From Lacimicrobium sp. SS2-24 (lineage in GTDB: Bacteria > Pseudomonadota > Gammaproteobacteria > Enterobacterales > Alteromonadaceae): DNA of 64,000 nt. A program made the position numbers and the translations under genes. The notes below the pieces were generated by a model. That model saw only the letters and a program-made list of their open reading frames with translations. It did not search any database and was not told the DNA's origin. Within the stretch, counting starts at the first letter, position 1; each line of letters begins with the position of its first letter. Of this stretch, positions 1-7,927 are shown piece by piece. The stretch spans positions 62,001 through 126,000 of the forward strand of contig NZ_NIWW01000003.1 of NCBI RefSeq assembly GCF_002201535.1, given 5' to 3'.

Positions 1-78
1 CAGCACAGGTTGACTGGTCAGGGCAGCCAATATTGCCGTACTCAGGCTGGCTAAAGGAAATCGTATCCCACGCTTCAT
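1..78 (-). CDS. exported protein, N-terminal fragment (probably a TonB-dependent receptor)
   Basis: Only the first 26 codons lie in the window; the gene runs off the left edge. The ATG is at 78 on the minus strand. It encodes MKRGIRFPLASLST followed by AILAALTSQPVL, a typical signal peptide with a basic start and a hydrophobic core. The gene lies 140 bp downstream of a large outer-membrane-type lipoprotein on the same strand. Such lipoproteins are often paired with TonB-dependent receptors, which is why I suggest one. That part is inference from context, because no receptor domain is visible. Confidence 0.5.
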   Translation of the reverse strand, partial: MKRGIRFPLASLSTAILAALTSQPVL

Positions 79-106
79 ATGTATAACCTCTTGTGCATTT
101 GGACTT

Positions 107-211
107 AAGGCGGCCCGCAGCCGCCTTCATTCACATGACTTAACTTGTAGGTCGGAATGCAATCCGACAAAGATGCCAGCAATGGCACTAAGGCCGGGCG
201 CACGCCCGACC
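107..211. repeat. cluster of four small palindromes (REP-like intergenic element)
   Basis: Four hairpins follow one another between two minus-strand genes. They are AAGGCGGC-ccgca-GCCGCCTT (107-127), GTCGGA-atgcaa-TCCGAC (151-168), TGCCA-gcaa-TGGCA (174-187) and CGGGC-gcac-GCCCG (195-208). The GTCGGA/TCCGAC type resembles dispersed REP-like palindromes of gammaproteobacteria. There is no clear T-run, so these could stabilise or attenuate the intergenic mRNA rather than terminate it. I see no second copy in this window. Confidence 0.55.
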
Positions 212-218
212 TGCAGAG

Positions 219-2963
219 TTACAGACCTACAGTCCAGCCCGCCGTCCAGTCATTGCCTTCTTCTACCGCACCGATAAAGTCAACATTATCGAAGAAGGTG
301 TCACCACTGAAATCTTCCGTGGAGCTGTCAATAATGGTGTAGATACCATTGAGCACGGCAGCACGGTCAGCCGCTACCTGATTGCCATCCTGAGCAAGGA
401 ACCAGTCTTCAAGGTTGACGTCACTTTCACCAAACTTGAAGTTTTCTTCGTTTTCACAGGCCATGGTGCTGTGTGTCATAACCGTACCGTCATTCAGGTT
501 TGCCTGTGTTACCGGCTCCGATTCAAACTCCAGACATTCACCCATACCGGCAGGACCCGTCACGATGATGTTGTGCAACTTCGGCATTGCACCTTCGCGG
601 AAGTAGATACCTTCTGAAGCGTTGGTACCGGCGAAGTTATTCCCAATGATGGTCATATTGGCAATGGTCGGGCTGGTTGTGGGTTCAATACCCGGATTAG
701 AACCGTCGTTATCACACTCAATACCGCGGTTGGCATCAGAGTCATCGTCAGCGTGCTTCACCAGCACGTACTGCATTTTACCGTTCCAGCCATTGTCGCA
801 ATCGACGCTGTCGTCCTGAATGCCAGTCAGCGCCACATACTTGAAGTTAACGCTACCACCAAACATCTCGATACCATCGTCGGCATTCTTATGCACCTGC
901 AGATACTCAACCGTTGTACCTGAGCCAACACCACCGAAAGTGATACCATTGAGTTCATTATCCGGTGCAATTTCGAAACCGGCATGCATCACACGCACAT
1001 AGCGCAAGGTACCTGAATTGTCCGCGCTGTCAGTGCCACCGAATACGGCACCCGCTTCAATCCCCTCTACCTGCAAGGCACAATCTGAACCATCGTCAGG
1101 ACACTTGTTAGACGGGGCATTGCCCAGAATCACAAAACCACCCCACTGGCCGGCAAAGGTTGCTTCGCCCAGCACATCTTCACGCGACGTCAACGTGATG
1201 GGTTCTTCTGCGGTGCCTTCGGCCATGATTTGTGAACCGCGGCTAACTACGAGTACATCGGCACCTTCGCGGCCAAACAGGGTCACACCAGGCTCAATCG
1301 TCAATGTTGCGGAGTCCACGTTGTCGCCACCCACAAACACCTGACCACTTAAGGCATACAGATTGCCGGCGGTGAGGGTCATATCTGAGGTGATGCGGCC
1401 AGAAAGCTGGCAGGTGGTCGTCGAACCATCAATTGAGGTGATGGCTTCAGTACCACTTGGACATCCAGCCACGGGCGCATCAGTTTCTCCAGCGCGGGCC
1501 ACTTCACCGCCACCGAAGCCAAATGCCCAGCCCTGTCGCCAGTCGTCTTCGCCCACGGCACCGATAAAGTCAACCGACTCGAAGAAGCTGCCATCCACTG
1601 TATTGGCTACATCCTGACCCGCTCCGAGCAGCGGTGAACCCGCCATGGGTTTGCCGTCACTATCCAGCATCACGGAGGTGCTGATGAAGTTACCGTCCTG
1701 ATCCAGGAACCACTGTTCAATATCCACATCCGTGGCACCAAACTTGAAGTTTTCATCGTTGGTACAGGCCATGGCAGAGTTTTGCATGGTGATGTTGCCA
1801 TTGCCCAGATTCGCCTGAGTGACCGGCTCGCCTTCAACCTCAAGACACTCACCCATTTCTGAAGGCCCAGTGATGACCATGTTATAGATGTTCATGCCCA
1901 CACCTTCGCGCAGGTACACCCCTTCAGAGGCATTGGTCCCGGCAAAGTTGTTACCAATGATGGTCATATTGGCAATGGTTGGCTTGGTCATGGGCTCTAT
2001 ACCAGGGTTAGAGCCGTCATTGTCACACTCGATACCGCGGTTGGCATCGCCGCCGTTCTTGTCGTGGGCGACATAAACAAACTGCATACGACCGCGCCAG
2101 CCGTTATCACAGTCCACACTGTCATCCTGAATACCGGTAAGAACAACGTTTTTAAAATCAACGGTGCCACCAAACATCTCGATGCCGTCATCGGCATTAG
2201 AATCTATTTGCAGATACTCAACGGTCGTGCCACGACCAACACCACCAAAGGTAATGCCGTTGAGTTCGTTATCCGGCGCAATCTCGAAACCCGCATTTTT
2301 GACCACCACGTAACGCAGCGTACCGGAGTTATCATCTTCATCGGTTCCGCCAAACACAGCGCCGGCCTCAATCCCTTCTACCTGCAAAGCACAGTCAGAA
2401 CCATCCGATGGGCATTTGTTAGATGGTGCGTTACCCAGGATCACGAATCCGCCCCACTGACCCGCACGCGTCTCCTCACCGGTCACATCCTGCAAAGAGG
2501 TCATGATAATGGGTGCATCAGCGGTACCGTCGGCTTCGACTTGCGATCCTCGGCTTACCACCAGGACATCGGCGCCGGTACGACCAAATACCACTGTACC
2601 TGGCTCAATGGTCAGAGTAGCGGAATCGGTATTGTCACCGCCCACAAACACCTGCCCATCCAGCGCATACATGACGCGCTCAGAATCAGAAGAAGCCACC
2701 AGCGTGGTATCTTCAGTAATACGGCCACTCAACACCTGTACGGTGACATTCTCATCCAAAGCATCTGAAGCCGCCTGAGACAAGGTCGCGCTGAATTCTC
2801 CAGGCAGGTCAGTGGGCTCTGGCGCAGGTGCCGGGCTTGGCGCTGGTGCCGGAGCCGGAGCGGGTGTTTCAGTATTGGTATTAATATTAATGTCACCACC
2901 GCAGCCGGCCAGGGCTACCGCCATGGCAACAGCAGATGCTTTAAATAACGTGTTGAGTTGCAT
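219..2963 (-). CDS. large surface lipoprotein with two tandem homologous domains
   Basis: The protein has 914 residues starting from the ATG at 2963, which has GGAG 8 nt upstream; that GGAG lies inside a possible TTG start further upstream. The N-terminus MQLNTLFKAS leads to the lipobox LAGC, with the lipidated Cys at residue 21, then a Pro-Ala linker. The rest is two copies of about 400 residues each (roughly 60-480 and 510-905). Blocks such as GQVFVGGDN, SATLTIEPG, GQWGGFVILGNAPSNKCP, ALQVEGIEAGAVFGGTD and NADDGIEMFGG occur in both copies. The pattern suggests a right-handed beta-helix. I do not recognise an enzymatic motif. The position before a probable TonB receptor and behind a Pho box suggests phosphate-linked surface binding or scavenging, which is inference. 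Confidence 0.75.
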   Translation of the reverse strand: MQLNTLFKASAVAMAVALAGCGGDININTNTETPAPAPAPAPSPAPAPEPTDLPGEFSATLSQAASDALDENVTVQVLSGRITEDTTLVASSDSERVMYALDGQVFVGGDNTDSATLTIEPGTVVFGRTGADVLVVSRGSQVEADGTADAPIIMTSLQDVTGEETRAGQWGGFVILGNAPSNKCPSDGSDCALQVEGIEAGAVFGGTDEDDNSGTLRYVVVKNAGFEIAPDNELNGITFGGVGRGTTVEYLQIDSNADDGIEMFGGTVDFKNVVLTGIQDDSVDCDNGWRGRMQFVYVAHDKNGGDANRGIECDNDGSNPGIEPMTKPTIANMTIIGNNFAGTNASEGVYLREGVGMNIYNMVITGPSEMGECLEVEGEPVTQANLGNGNITMQNSAMACTNDENFKFGATDVDIEQWFLDQDGNFISTSVMLDSDGKPMAGSPLLGAGQDVANTVDGSFFESVDFIGAVGEDDWRQGWAFGFGGGEVARAGETDAPVAGCPSGTEAITSIDGSTTTCQLSGRITSDMTLTAGNLYALSGQVFVGGDNVDSATLTIEPGVTLFGREGADVLVVSRGSQIMAEGTAEEPITLTSREDVLGEATFAGQWGGFVILGNAPSNKCPDDGSDCALQVEGIEAGAVFGGTDSADNSGTLRYVRVMHAGFEIAPDNELNGITFGGVGSGTTVEYLQVHKNADDGIEMFGGSVNFKYVALTGIQDDSVDCDNGWNGKMQYVLVKHADDDSDANRGIECDNDGSNPGIEPTTSPTIANMTIIGNNFAGTNASEGIYFREGAMPKLHNIIVTGPAGMGECLEFESEPVTQANLNDGTVMTHSTMACENEENFKFGESDVNLEDWFLAQDGNQVAADRAAVLNGIYTIIDSSTEDFSGDTFFDNVDFIGAVEEGNDWTAGWTVGL

Positions 2964-3028
2964 TGCGCTCTCCAAATCGGATTTTTAGTTACTGGATTTC
3001 TACACGGCGGCTAGGTTAACCAAGGTGG

Positions 3029-3046
3029 GTGACAGTTTTGTTACAG
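3029..3046 (-). promoter_or_regulatory. Pho box (PhoB operator) upstream of the duplicated lipoprotein
   Basis: The minus strand reads CTGTAACAAAACTGTCAC. This is two 7-bp CTGT-type half sites separated by four A residues, matching the 7-4-7 layout of the E. coli PhoB box. Ten bases further downstream is TAACCT, a plausible -10 element, at the spacing expected when a Pho box replaces the -35. It lies 66 bp upstream of the ATG at 2963. phoB and phoR are in the same window. Confidence 0.65.
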
Positions 3047-3169
3047 CATTGCGGTGTCACTAAAGTTTCATATAAACAAAAGTTTGCTTTATAAAGTGGC
3101 CTTGCGCAGACTGGTATCTGGGAGTTACCCCTGAACCTTTCCAACTAAGATAAGGAGTCAGCAGCAACC

Positions 3170-4795
3170 ATGACCATTGGCAGCTTATATCTTTTCGGTG
3201 CCCTGCTGTTTGCCGCGGGCGCCTGGTATTCTCCGCAGTTTTATATGCAGTTGCCGTTGTACTGGACCAGCTTGTCGTTGTTTGCCGTAAGCCTGGCTTA
3301 TTACAGCAGCAGTCCAAAGCTGTTCAGGAAAAAGGAAGACGGGCGCATTCCTTATTACATTCGTTGGATGTTTGTGCCTTTTTTGCTCGGTGCACAGGTC
3401 TACAATGCCTGGGCCCGCAGGCGGGATAAGGTTCCGGCGATTCAGCAGATTGAAGAAAATCTCTATCTGGCCTGTCGCTTATTTCCCTCCGACGTGGAAT
3501 ACCTGAAAAAGCAGAATATCCGCGCGGTTCTGGACGTTACCGCCGAATTTGATGGCCTCGACTGGACCTTGCTGGGTGAAGACATCGACTATCTGAACAT
3601 ACCGGTACTCGATCACCGCTCTCCCACCCTGGCTCAACTGCAAAAAGCCCTTAACTGGATTGACAATCAACAACAGAGCGAGCGCAACGTGCTCGTGCAC
3701 TGTGCCATGGGACGAGGACGCTCGGTGTTGGTAGTGGCAGCTCACTTGTTGGCACATAATCAAAGCGGCTCCGTTAAGGCCGTACTTAAACAGATCAAGT
3801 CCATTAGGCAGACGGCCAACCTGAATCGCCATCAGTTCAGCAGACTCATGAAACTACACAAAGCCGGTCAACTGCAACAGCAACACCGTGCCTGGATTGT
3901 CGCCAATCCTGTCGCCGGAGGGGGCAAGTGGAAAACCTACCAGCGTGAACTTATTAATCGCCTCAGTCAGCATTACCAGTTAACCATTAAAACCACCACA
4001 AAAGAGGTCGGGGCAAAAGCCTTAGCCGAACAAGCCGTAGCAGAAAAACCGGAACTGGTGGTGGCCTGTGGTGGCGATGGCACTGTGACCGAGGTGGCGT
4101 CAGCTCTGGTGAATACCGATATTGCCCTGGGAATTATTCCTATGGGCACCGCCAATGCTCTGTCCCAGGCGTTATGCGGCGGATTAAGTAAGATACTGCC
4201 GATGGATATTGCCTGCCGGGCCATTACTGAAGGCAGGACGATCAAAATGGACAGTGCAAAGTGCAATGGCAAACTGATGTTACTGCTGGCCGGCGTTGGC
4301 TTCGAGGAAGAGATGATCTCTGCCGCCGACCGCGACAAGAAAAACGATTCAGGGCAAATGGCTTATCTGCGTGGATTGTGGCAAGCCATAGACCAGAACA
4401 AGGTGTATACGCTGGATGTACAATTTGATGATCAGCCAACCCAGCGCATCCAGACCCAGTCACTGGTGGTGGCGAATGCCGCGCCGCTGACAACACTGCT
4501 GGCTCAGGGAGAGGGTCAACCCGATGTCACCGATGGCAATCTGGATGTGACCTGGCTGGTGAATCAGGATGGCGTTGAGTCACACTGGGTAAGCCTCGCG
4601 GAACTGGCGTTTTCCGGCCTTTTTGAAGATAACCCCGCCGGCCAGATCAAGCATCAGCAGGCCAAAAGGGTGAGGATTAGTGGGGATAAACTGGAAAAGT
4701 ACGTTATCGACGGCGAGGTCTTTTCAGATTTGCCTCTGGATATCCGCATTCATCCGGCCTCGTTGCATGTTCGCGTGCCCGATATTTCATCATAA
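3170..4795 (+). CDS. dual-specificity phosphatase-diacylglycerol kinase fusion protein
   Basis: The protein has 541 residues and AAGGAG upstream of its ATG. The N-terminal ~85 residues contain hydrophobic stretches (about 3-45 and 68-80), so it is probably membrane-attached. Residues ~95-225 form a tyrosine/dual-specificity phosphatase domain with the P-loop HCAMGRGRS at 177-185 (catalytic C178, R184). Residues ~235-535 form a diacylglycerol/lipid kinase catalytic domain with GGDGT at 301-305 and later PMGTANALSQAL. The family phosphorylates lipids such as diacylglycerol or sphingoid-type substrates. The fusion suggests turnover of a phospholipid or phosphoinositide-like substrate. The substrate cannot be read from sequence. 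Confidence 0.85.
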   Translation: MTIGSLYLFGALLFAAGAWYSPQFYMQLPLYWTSLSLFAVSLAYYSSSPKLFRKKEDGRIPYYIRWMFVPFLLGAQVYNAWARRRDKVPAIQQIEENLYLACRLFPSDVEYLKKQNIRAVLDVTAEFDGLDWTLLGEDIDYLNIPVLDHRSPTLAQLQKALNWIDNQQQSERNVLVHCAMGRGRSVLVVAAHLLAHNQSGSVKAVLKQIKSIRQTANLNRHQFSRLMKLHKAGQLQQQHRAWIVANPVAGGGKWKTYQRELINRLSQHYQLTIKTTTKEVGAKALAEQAVAEKPELVVACGGDGTVTEVASALVNTDIALGIIPMGTANALSQALCGGLSKILPMDIACRAITEGRTIKMDSAKCNGKLMLLLAGVGFEEEMISAADRDKKNDSGQMAYLRGLWQAIDQNKVYTLDVQFDDQPTQRIQTQSLVVANAAPLTTLLAQGEGQPDVTDGNLDVTWLVNQDGVESHWVSLAELAFSGLFEDNPAGQIKHQQAKRVRISGDKLEKYVIDGEVFSDLPLDIRIHPASLHVRVPDISS

Positions 4796-4916
4796 ATCAT
4801 GGAACCTGTGCGCTGACATCTTGTCCCAGAAACTGAGTGCGGGGAAGGAAAAATCGCTGCACTGAGACTACGCTTAATGACTGTCTATACCATTGCGTAA
4901 CAAACGGAGGAAAACG

Positions 4917-5162
4917 ATGCCACTCGAAAAACATCCACTTCAAAACGAATTTCCGCAACACCAATCACGTATTCAACAGCTTCACGCCAATGACAGCAAT
5001 TTTGCAAGATTGTCCGACAAGTACCATCAACTGGATAAAGAAATTTTTGAGATTGAACAACAAAATCTTATCAATGATGAAGACCATCTCGAGCAATTAA
5101 AGCTAAAACGCCTGCAACTCAAAGATCAGCTCTACCATATGCTGGATCAACACTCCGCCTGA
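4917..5162 (+). CDS. DUF465-type (YdcH-like) small coiled-coil protein
   Basis: The protein has 81 residues. The ATG at 4917 is preceded by ACGGAGG at good spacing, so I prefer it to a start 24 nt upstream. The protein is charged and helical: RIQQLHANDSNFARLSDKYH, then a D/E-rich centre, then LKLKRLQLKDQLYHML. The heptad-like pattern and the xxFxxLxxxYHxLxxEI core match the short DUF465/YdcH family, whose function is unknown. It is followed by a strong terminator and probably forms its own unit. Confidence 0.75.
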   Translation: MPLEKHPLQNEFPQHQSRIQQLHANDSNFARLSDKYHQLDKEIFEIEQQNLINDEDHLEQLKLKRLQLKDQLYHMLDQHSA

Positions 5163-5215
5163 ATAGCCTAACCGGCGTGACGCCCCTGAGTGAAACACCC
5201 GTTAAATCACTCAAT

Positions 5216-5252
5216 AAAAAACAGGCTGACCACTGGTCAGCCTGTTTTTTTT
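5216..5252. terminator. bidirectional intrinsic terminator
   Basis: The stem is CAGGCTGACC/GGTCAGCCTG (5222-5231 and 5235-5244) with loop ACT, a run of eight T after it and five A before it. It serves the plus-strand gene ending at 5162 and the minus-strand gene ending at 5256. Confidence 0.9.
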
Positions 5253-5255
5253 CAC

Positions 5256-5672
5256 TTAGCCTGAGGCCTTTGCATCCTGCATCAACACCACCGTGGTCAC
5301 ATGCGCGATGCGACAGTCAGTGGGTGTCGGCGGCTCACTGCGATCACTGACCAACTGAATCACCGATGGACGAACGCCCAGGGCCACCAACTGACCCTTG
5401 ACCGCATGCGCTCTTTCTTCCAGCAGTTCATCAGACTCTCTGGCCAGCTTACCTGCCTGGCTGTAAAGCAGAACCCGCAAGGTCTGCGGACGCTTGATCA
5501 GCTTGGCTTGCTGCATCAGCTTGCGCAGTTCGCGGAAGGTGATGCGACTCGAGTACGGCGGAAAGTGCAATAGCAGTTCGCTCAGCTGCCGCCGTTCAAT
5601 ACGAATACTCTGCAACGTGGCTCTGCTTTGCGGGGCAGACACTGAGTCACAGCGAAGCTCCAATACTGACAT
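5256..5672 (-). CDS. hypothetical protein with weak OmpA-C-like pattern
   Basis: The protein has 138 residues and no signal peptide at this start. The C-terminal half (about residues 62-134) reads LRVLLYSQAGKLARESDELL, then RAHAVKGQLVALGV, then a DCRIAHVTTVVL tail. This resembles the layout of a divergent OmpA-like peptidoglycan-binding fold: beta strand, helix with RAxxV, then an L..G turn. The resemblance is weak. The start codon overlaps the stop of the EF-hand gene upstream (TAATG), so translation is probably coupled and the two proteins probably act together. Confidence 0.6.
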   Translation of the reverse strand: MSVLELRCDSVSAPQSRATLQSIRIERRQLSELLLHFPPYSSRITFRELRKLMQQAKLIKRPQTLRVLLYSQAGKLARESDELLEERAHAVKGQLVALGVRPSVIQLVSDRSEPPTPTDCRIAHVTTVVLMQDAKASG

Positions 5673-5890
5673 TATTGATTCAGATAGGCGGCAAACTCGG
5701 TTCTGGAAAGCTGGCCATCGCCATTGCTGTCATATTTTTCAAAGGCAGCGGACAAGGCGGTTTCAGTCGCTACTTCCGCGGGGCTCAGTGCACCATTGCC
5801 GTCCTTATCTAAGGCGTCAAATATCTTGTTCCCATCAGCCAGCGCCAGAGCGGCAGGAAATAACAGGGTAATCAGGGTTATGGCTTTCAT
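5672..5890 (-). CDS. small exported EF-hand protein
   Basis: The protein has 72 residues starting from the second of two adjacent ATGs (5890), which gives 6 nt spacing to AAGGAG. The first ATG would leave only 3 nt. The signal peptide is MKAITLITLLFPAALALADG. Two EF-hand loops follow: DALDKDGNGALSPAE and EKYDSNGDGQLSRTEF. These are canonical 12-residue Ca2+ loops with D/N at positions 1, 3 and 5 and E at 12. It is a periplasmic Ca2+-binding protein, probably co-translated with the OmpA-like gene downstream. Confidence 0.8.
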   Translation of the reverse strand: MKAITLITLLFPAALALADGNKIFDALDKDGNGALSPAEVATETALSAAFEKYDSNGDGQLSRTEFAAYLNQ

Positions 5891-6209
5891 CATGTTCTCC
5901 TTAATGACGTGAGTTGCACACAAACAACCTTGTGTCTGCGCTTCCCTGCGACGTTATCAATAACAATGCCAAAATTATTATTCCCTTTATTTTCAATGCT
6001 TTACTTTTGTTTATCCGGATTTTAACCATGCCACCAGGACTTTCCTGTCGCCCCACCCCGACACTCTCGCCGACCATATTTAAAACGTATTTAAAATCAT
6101 ATAGTTAACCTGTTGTCAGACGCAGACAGTCGGGGGGGGGACTCGATTTACTTTGACATATGCTTTTTCATATATATGATATTTCGCATGTAACTAATCG
6201 GGTCATTTT
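5891..6209. other. intergenic region between the EF-hand gene and arsR
   Basis: This 319-bp divergent spacer has no convincing gene. It contains an AT-rich stretch with a near direct repeat, TTTAAAACG / TTTAAAATC (about 6078-6098), a run of nine G (6132-6140), and the arsR promoter. The run of nine G is unusual for this DNA. Confidence 0.6.
6153..6180 (+). promoter_or_regulatory. arsR promoter with overlapping palindromic operator candidate
   Basis: A consensus -35 TTGACA (6153-6158) and a -10 TATGAT (6175-6180) are separated by 16 bp, about 30 bp before the arsR ATG. The spacer and -10 overlap the palindrome CATATATATG and a CATATG upstream of it. This is a suitable place for autorepression by ArsR, which is inference. 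Confidence 0.7.
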
Positions 6210-6572
6210 ATGAGTCCACTGCAGTTGTTTAAATGTCTGGCCGAAGACACCCGGCTGAAAATATTGTTACTGCTCTCAGAGCATGGCGAGCTGTGTGTGT
6301 GTGAATTGACCTGTGTGCTGGAACTGAGTCAGCCCAAAGTGTCCCGTCACCTGGCTGAGTTGCGCAAATGCGCGCTGCTGGCCGATGAACGCCGGGGCAA
6401 GTGGGTCTATTATCGTCTCAATGACACACTGGCCGACTGGGCAAGAGAGCTGCTTGCGCTGACCGCCGCCAGGAACCCAGACCTGTTAGCACCCCTTTAT
6501 CAAAACCTGCAACGGATGCACGACAAGCCACAGTCCCTGTGCTCACAACCTGCTTCGGAGGAATCATCATGA
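6210..6572 (+). CDS. arsR: ArsR-family arsenite-responsive repressor
   Basis: The protein has 120 residues with the winged-helix ArsR/SmtB fold. The metalloid site sits at the start of the DNA-binding region as ELCVCELTC. C29 and C31 match the classic ELCVCDLC motif of plasmid/E. coli ArsR. The third Cys is displaced by one residue (C35, with T34 in the usual place), so coordination may be altered. The recognition helix region reads LSQPKVSRHLAELR. The gene opens the operon and its stop overlaps the arsC start (ATGA). Confidence 0.92.
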   Translation: MSPLQLFKCLAEDTRLKILLLLSEHGELCVCELTCVLELSQPKVSRHLAELRKCALLADERRGKWVYYRLNDTLADWARELLALTAARNPDLLAPLYQNLQRMHDKPQSLCSQPASEESS

Positions 6573-7048
6573 GCGCCCTTAAAGTGCTGTATATATGCAC
6601 CCATAACCGATGCCGTAGCATTTTATCTGAAGCGATAACCAACCACCTCAGTAAGGGCCGTATTCAGGCAAAAAGTGCCGGCAGTCAGCCCTGTGGCGAG
6701 GTGCACCCTCTTTCACTGCATTATTTGCAGGAACAGGGCATTAGCGTCGAGGGACTGCAATCTCAGTCCTGGAATGATTTTGAAGACTTTGCCCCGGACC
6801 TGGTGGTAACAGTGTGTGACTCAGCAGCCGGGGAAACCTGCCCGCTATGGTTTGGCAATACACTGAAAATGCACTGGGGGCTGGCCGACCCGTCCAAACT
6901 GAATGGCTCGGAACAGGAAAAAGCCGAAGCCTTCAGACACACCATCAAGGAGATTGCGCAGCGTGTTGAGCAGATGCTCAGTCTCGATCTTGAACATATG
7001 AATTCACTTCAGCTGCAAGCTGCACTGCAACAATTAGGAGCCCGTTAA
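6569..7048 (+). CDS. arsC: arsenate reductase, low-molecular-weight phosphatase type
   Basis: The protein has 159 residues starting at the ATG at 6569, which has CGGAGG upstream and overlaps the arsR stop. The N-terminus [17 protein letters not shown] holds the CX5R phosphatase loop (C10 to R16). The length and fold match the LMW-PTP/ArsC family, which reduces arsenate to arsenite using thioredoxin or glutaredoxin. The Cys at about residue 91, in [12 protein letters not shown], is a candidate resolving cysteine. The stop overlaps the arsH start (TAATG). Confidence 0.9.
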   Translation: MSALKVLYICTHNRCRSILSEAITNHLSKGRIQAKSAGSQPCGEVHPLSLHYLQEQGISVEGLQSQSWNDFEDFAPDLVVTVCDSAAGETCPLWFGNTLKMHWGLADPSKLNGSEQEKAEAFRHTIKEIAQRVEQMLSLDLEHMNSLQLQAALQQLGAR

Positions 7049-7767
7049 TGACGATACTGGATACCAGTCTGCCCAATATTGTTGAGGAGCAATTCAGACG
7101 CCCTGCGCCGCAGGACATGACCGCGAGCGTGTCGACCCACAAACCCAAAATACTGTTGCTATACGGGTCACTGCGAGAGCGCTCATACAGCCGACTGGTG
7201 ATCGAAGAATGCGCTCGCCTGCTGGATGTAATGGGCGCCGAAACCCGTATCTTTGATCCATCCGGTCTGCCTCTGCCCGATGATGAACCCGATACCCACC
7301 CTAAAGTTCAGGAGCTACGGGAACTGGCTATCTGGTCAGAGGGCCAGGTCTGGTGCTCTCCTGAACGTCATGGTTCGATGACAGGTATCATGAAAGCACA
7401 GATTGACTGGATCCCACTCTCAGCCGGTGCAGTGCGACCGACTCAGGGCAAAACCCTGGCAGTTATGCAGGTATGCGGTGGATCTCAATCTTTCAATGCC
7501 GTGAACCAGCTTCGCGTTCTTGGCCGCTGGATGCGCATGATCACCATCCCAAACCAGTCTTCGGTAGCGAAAGCCTTTCTGGAATTTGAAGAGGACGGGC
7601 GCATGAAACCCTCGGGCTATTACAATCGTATCGTCGATGTCATGGAAGAACTGATGAAGTTCACCCTATTAACCCGTGATAATGCAGGGTATCTGACTGA
7701 CCGCTATTCTGAGCGGGTGGAAAGTGCCGAACAACTGATGCAGCGGGTTAACCAGCGCTCGTCGTGA
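7048..7767 (+). CDS. arsH: ArsH, NADPH-dependent FMN reductase / organoarsenical oxidase
   Basis: The protein has 239 residues. It has the flavodoxin-like ArsH core with the phosphate-binding [10 protein letters not shown] (about 40-49), then [20 protein letters not shown] and the typical [13 protein letters not shown]. ArsH oxidises trivalent methylated or aromatic arsenicals to less toxic pentavalent forms and can reduce quinones or azo dyes. It is co-translated with arsC by a one-base overlap. With arsN1 nearby it suggests resistance to organoarsenicals, although no arsM methylase is present in the window. Confidence 0.93.
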   Translation: MTILDTSLPNIVEEQFRRPAPQDMTASVSTHKPKILLLYGSLRERSYSRLVIEECARLLDVMGAETRIFDPSGLPLPDDEPDTHPKVQELRELAIWSEGQVWCSPERHGSMTGIMKAQIDWIPLSAGAVRPTQGKTLAVMQVCGGSQSFNAVNQLRVLGRWMRMITIPNQSSVAKAFLEFEEDGRMKPSGYYNRIVDVMEELMKFTLLTRDNAGYLTDRYSERVESAEQLMQRVNQRSS

Positions 7768-7927
7768 TGAGTAAGGGGGTAGGTGTTAGGGGTGAAGAGA
7801 GCTACATCTTTCTCGTCCTCTCATTCCGTGATGTTAGTCAGAATTTATAATGATTCCCCTACGGATTTGGCTAAGCTGCTGAAACAGATAGCTGAAAACT
7901 TAAAACGATCAACAAGGTAAAACGAAA
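7768..7927 (+). other. arsH-acr3 spacer with a short open frame
   Basis: This 160-bp gap breaks the otherwise overlapping ars operon. It contains a 29-codon frame (7831-7920, MLVRIYNDSPTDLAKLLKQI followed by AENLKRSTR) that ends 7 bp before acr3. It has no clear Shine-Dalgarno site. It may be the remnant of a lost gene or may mean nothing. No terminator or strong promoter is visible. Confidence 0.35.

Noticed and set aside
2064-2768. A 234-codon open frame antisense to the lipoprotein gene
   Set aside because: It is a shadow of the duplicated coding sequence. It has no ribosome site and no domain, and the minus-strand gene has a clear lipobox and Shine-Dalgarno site.
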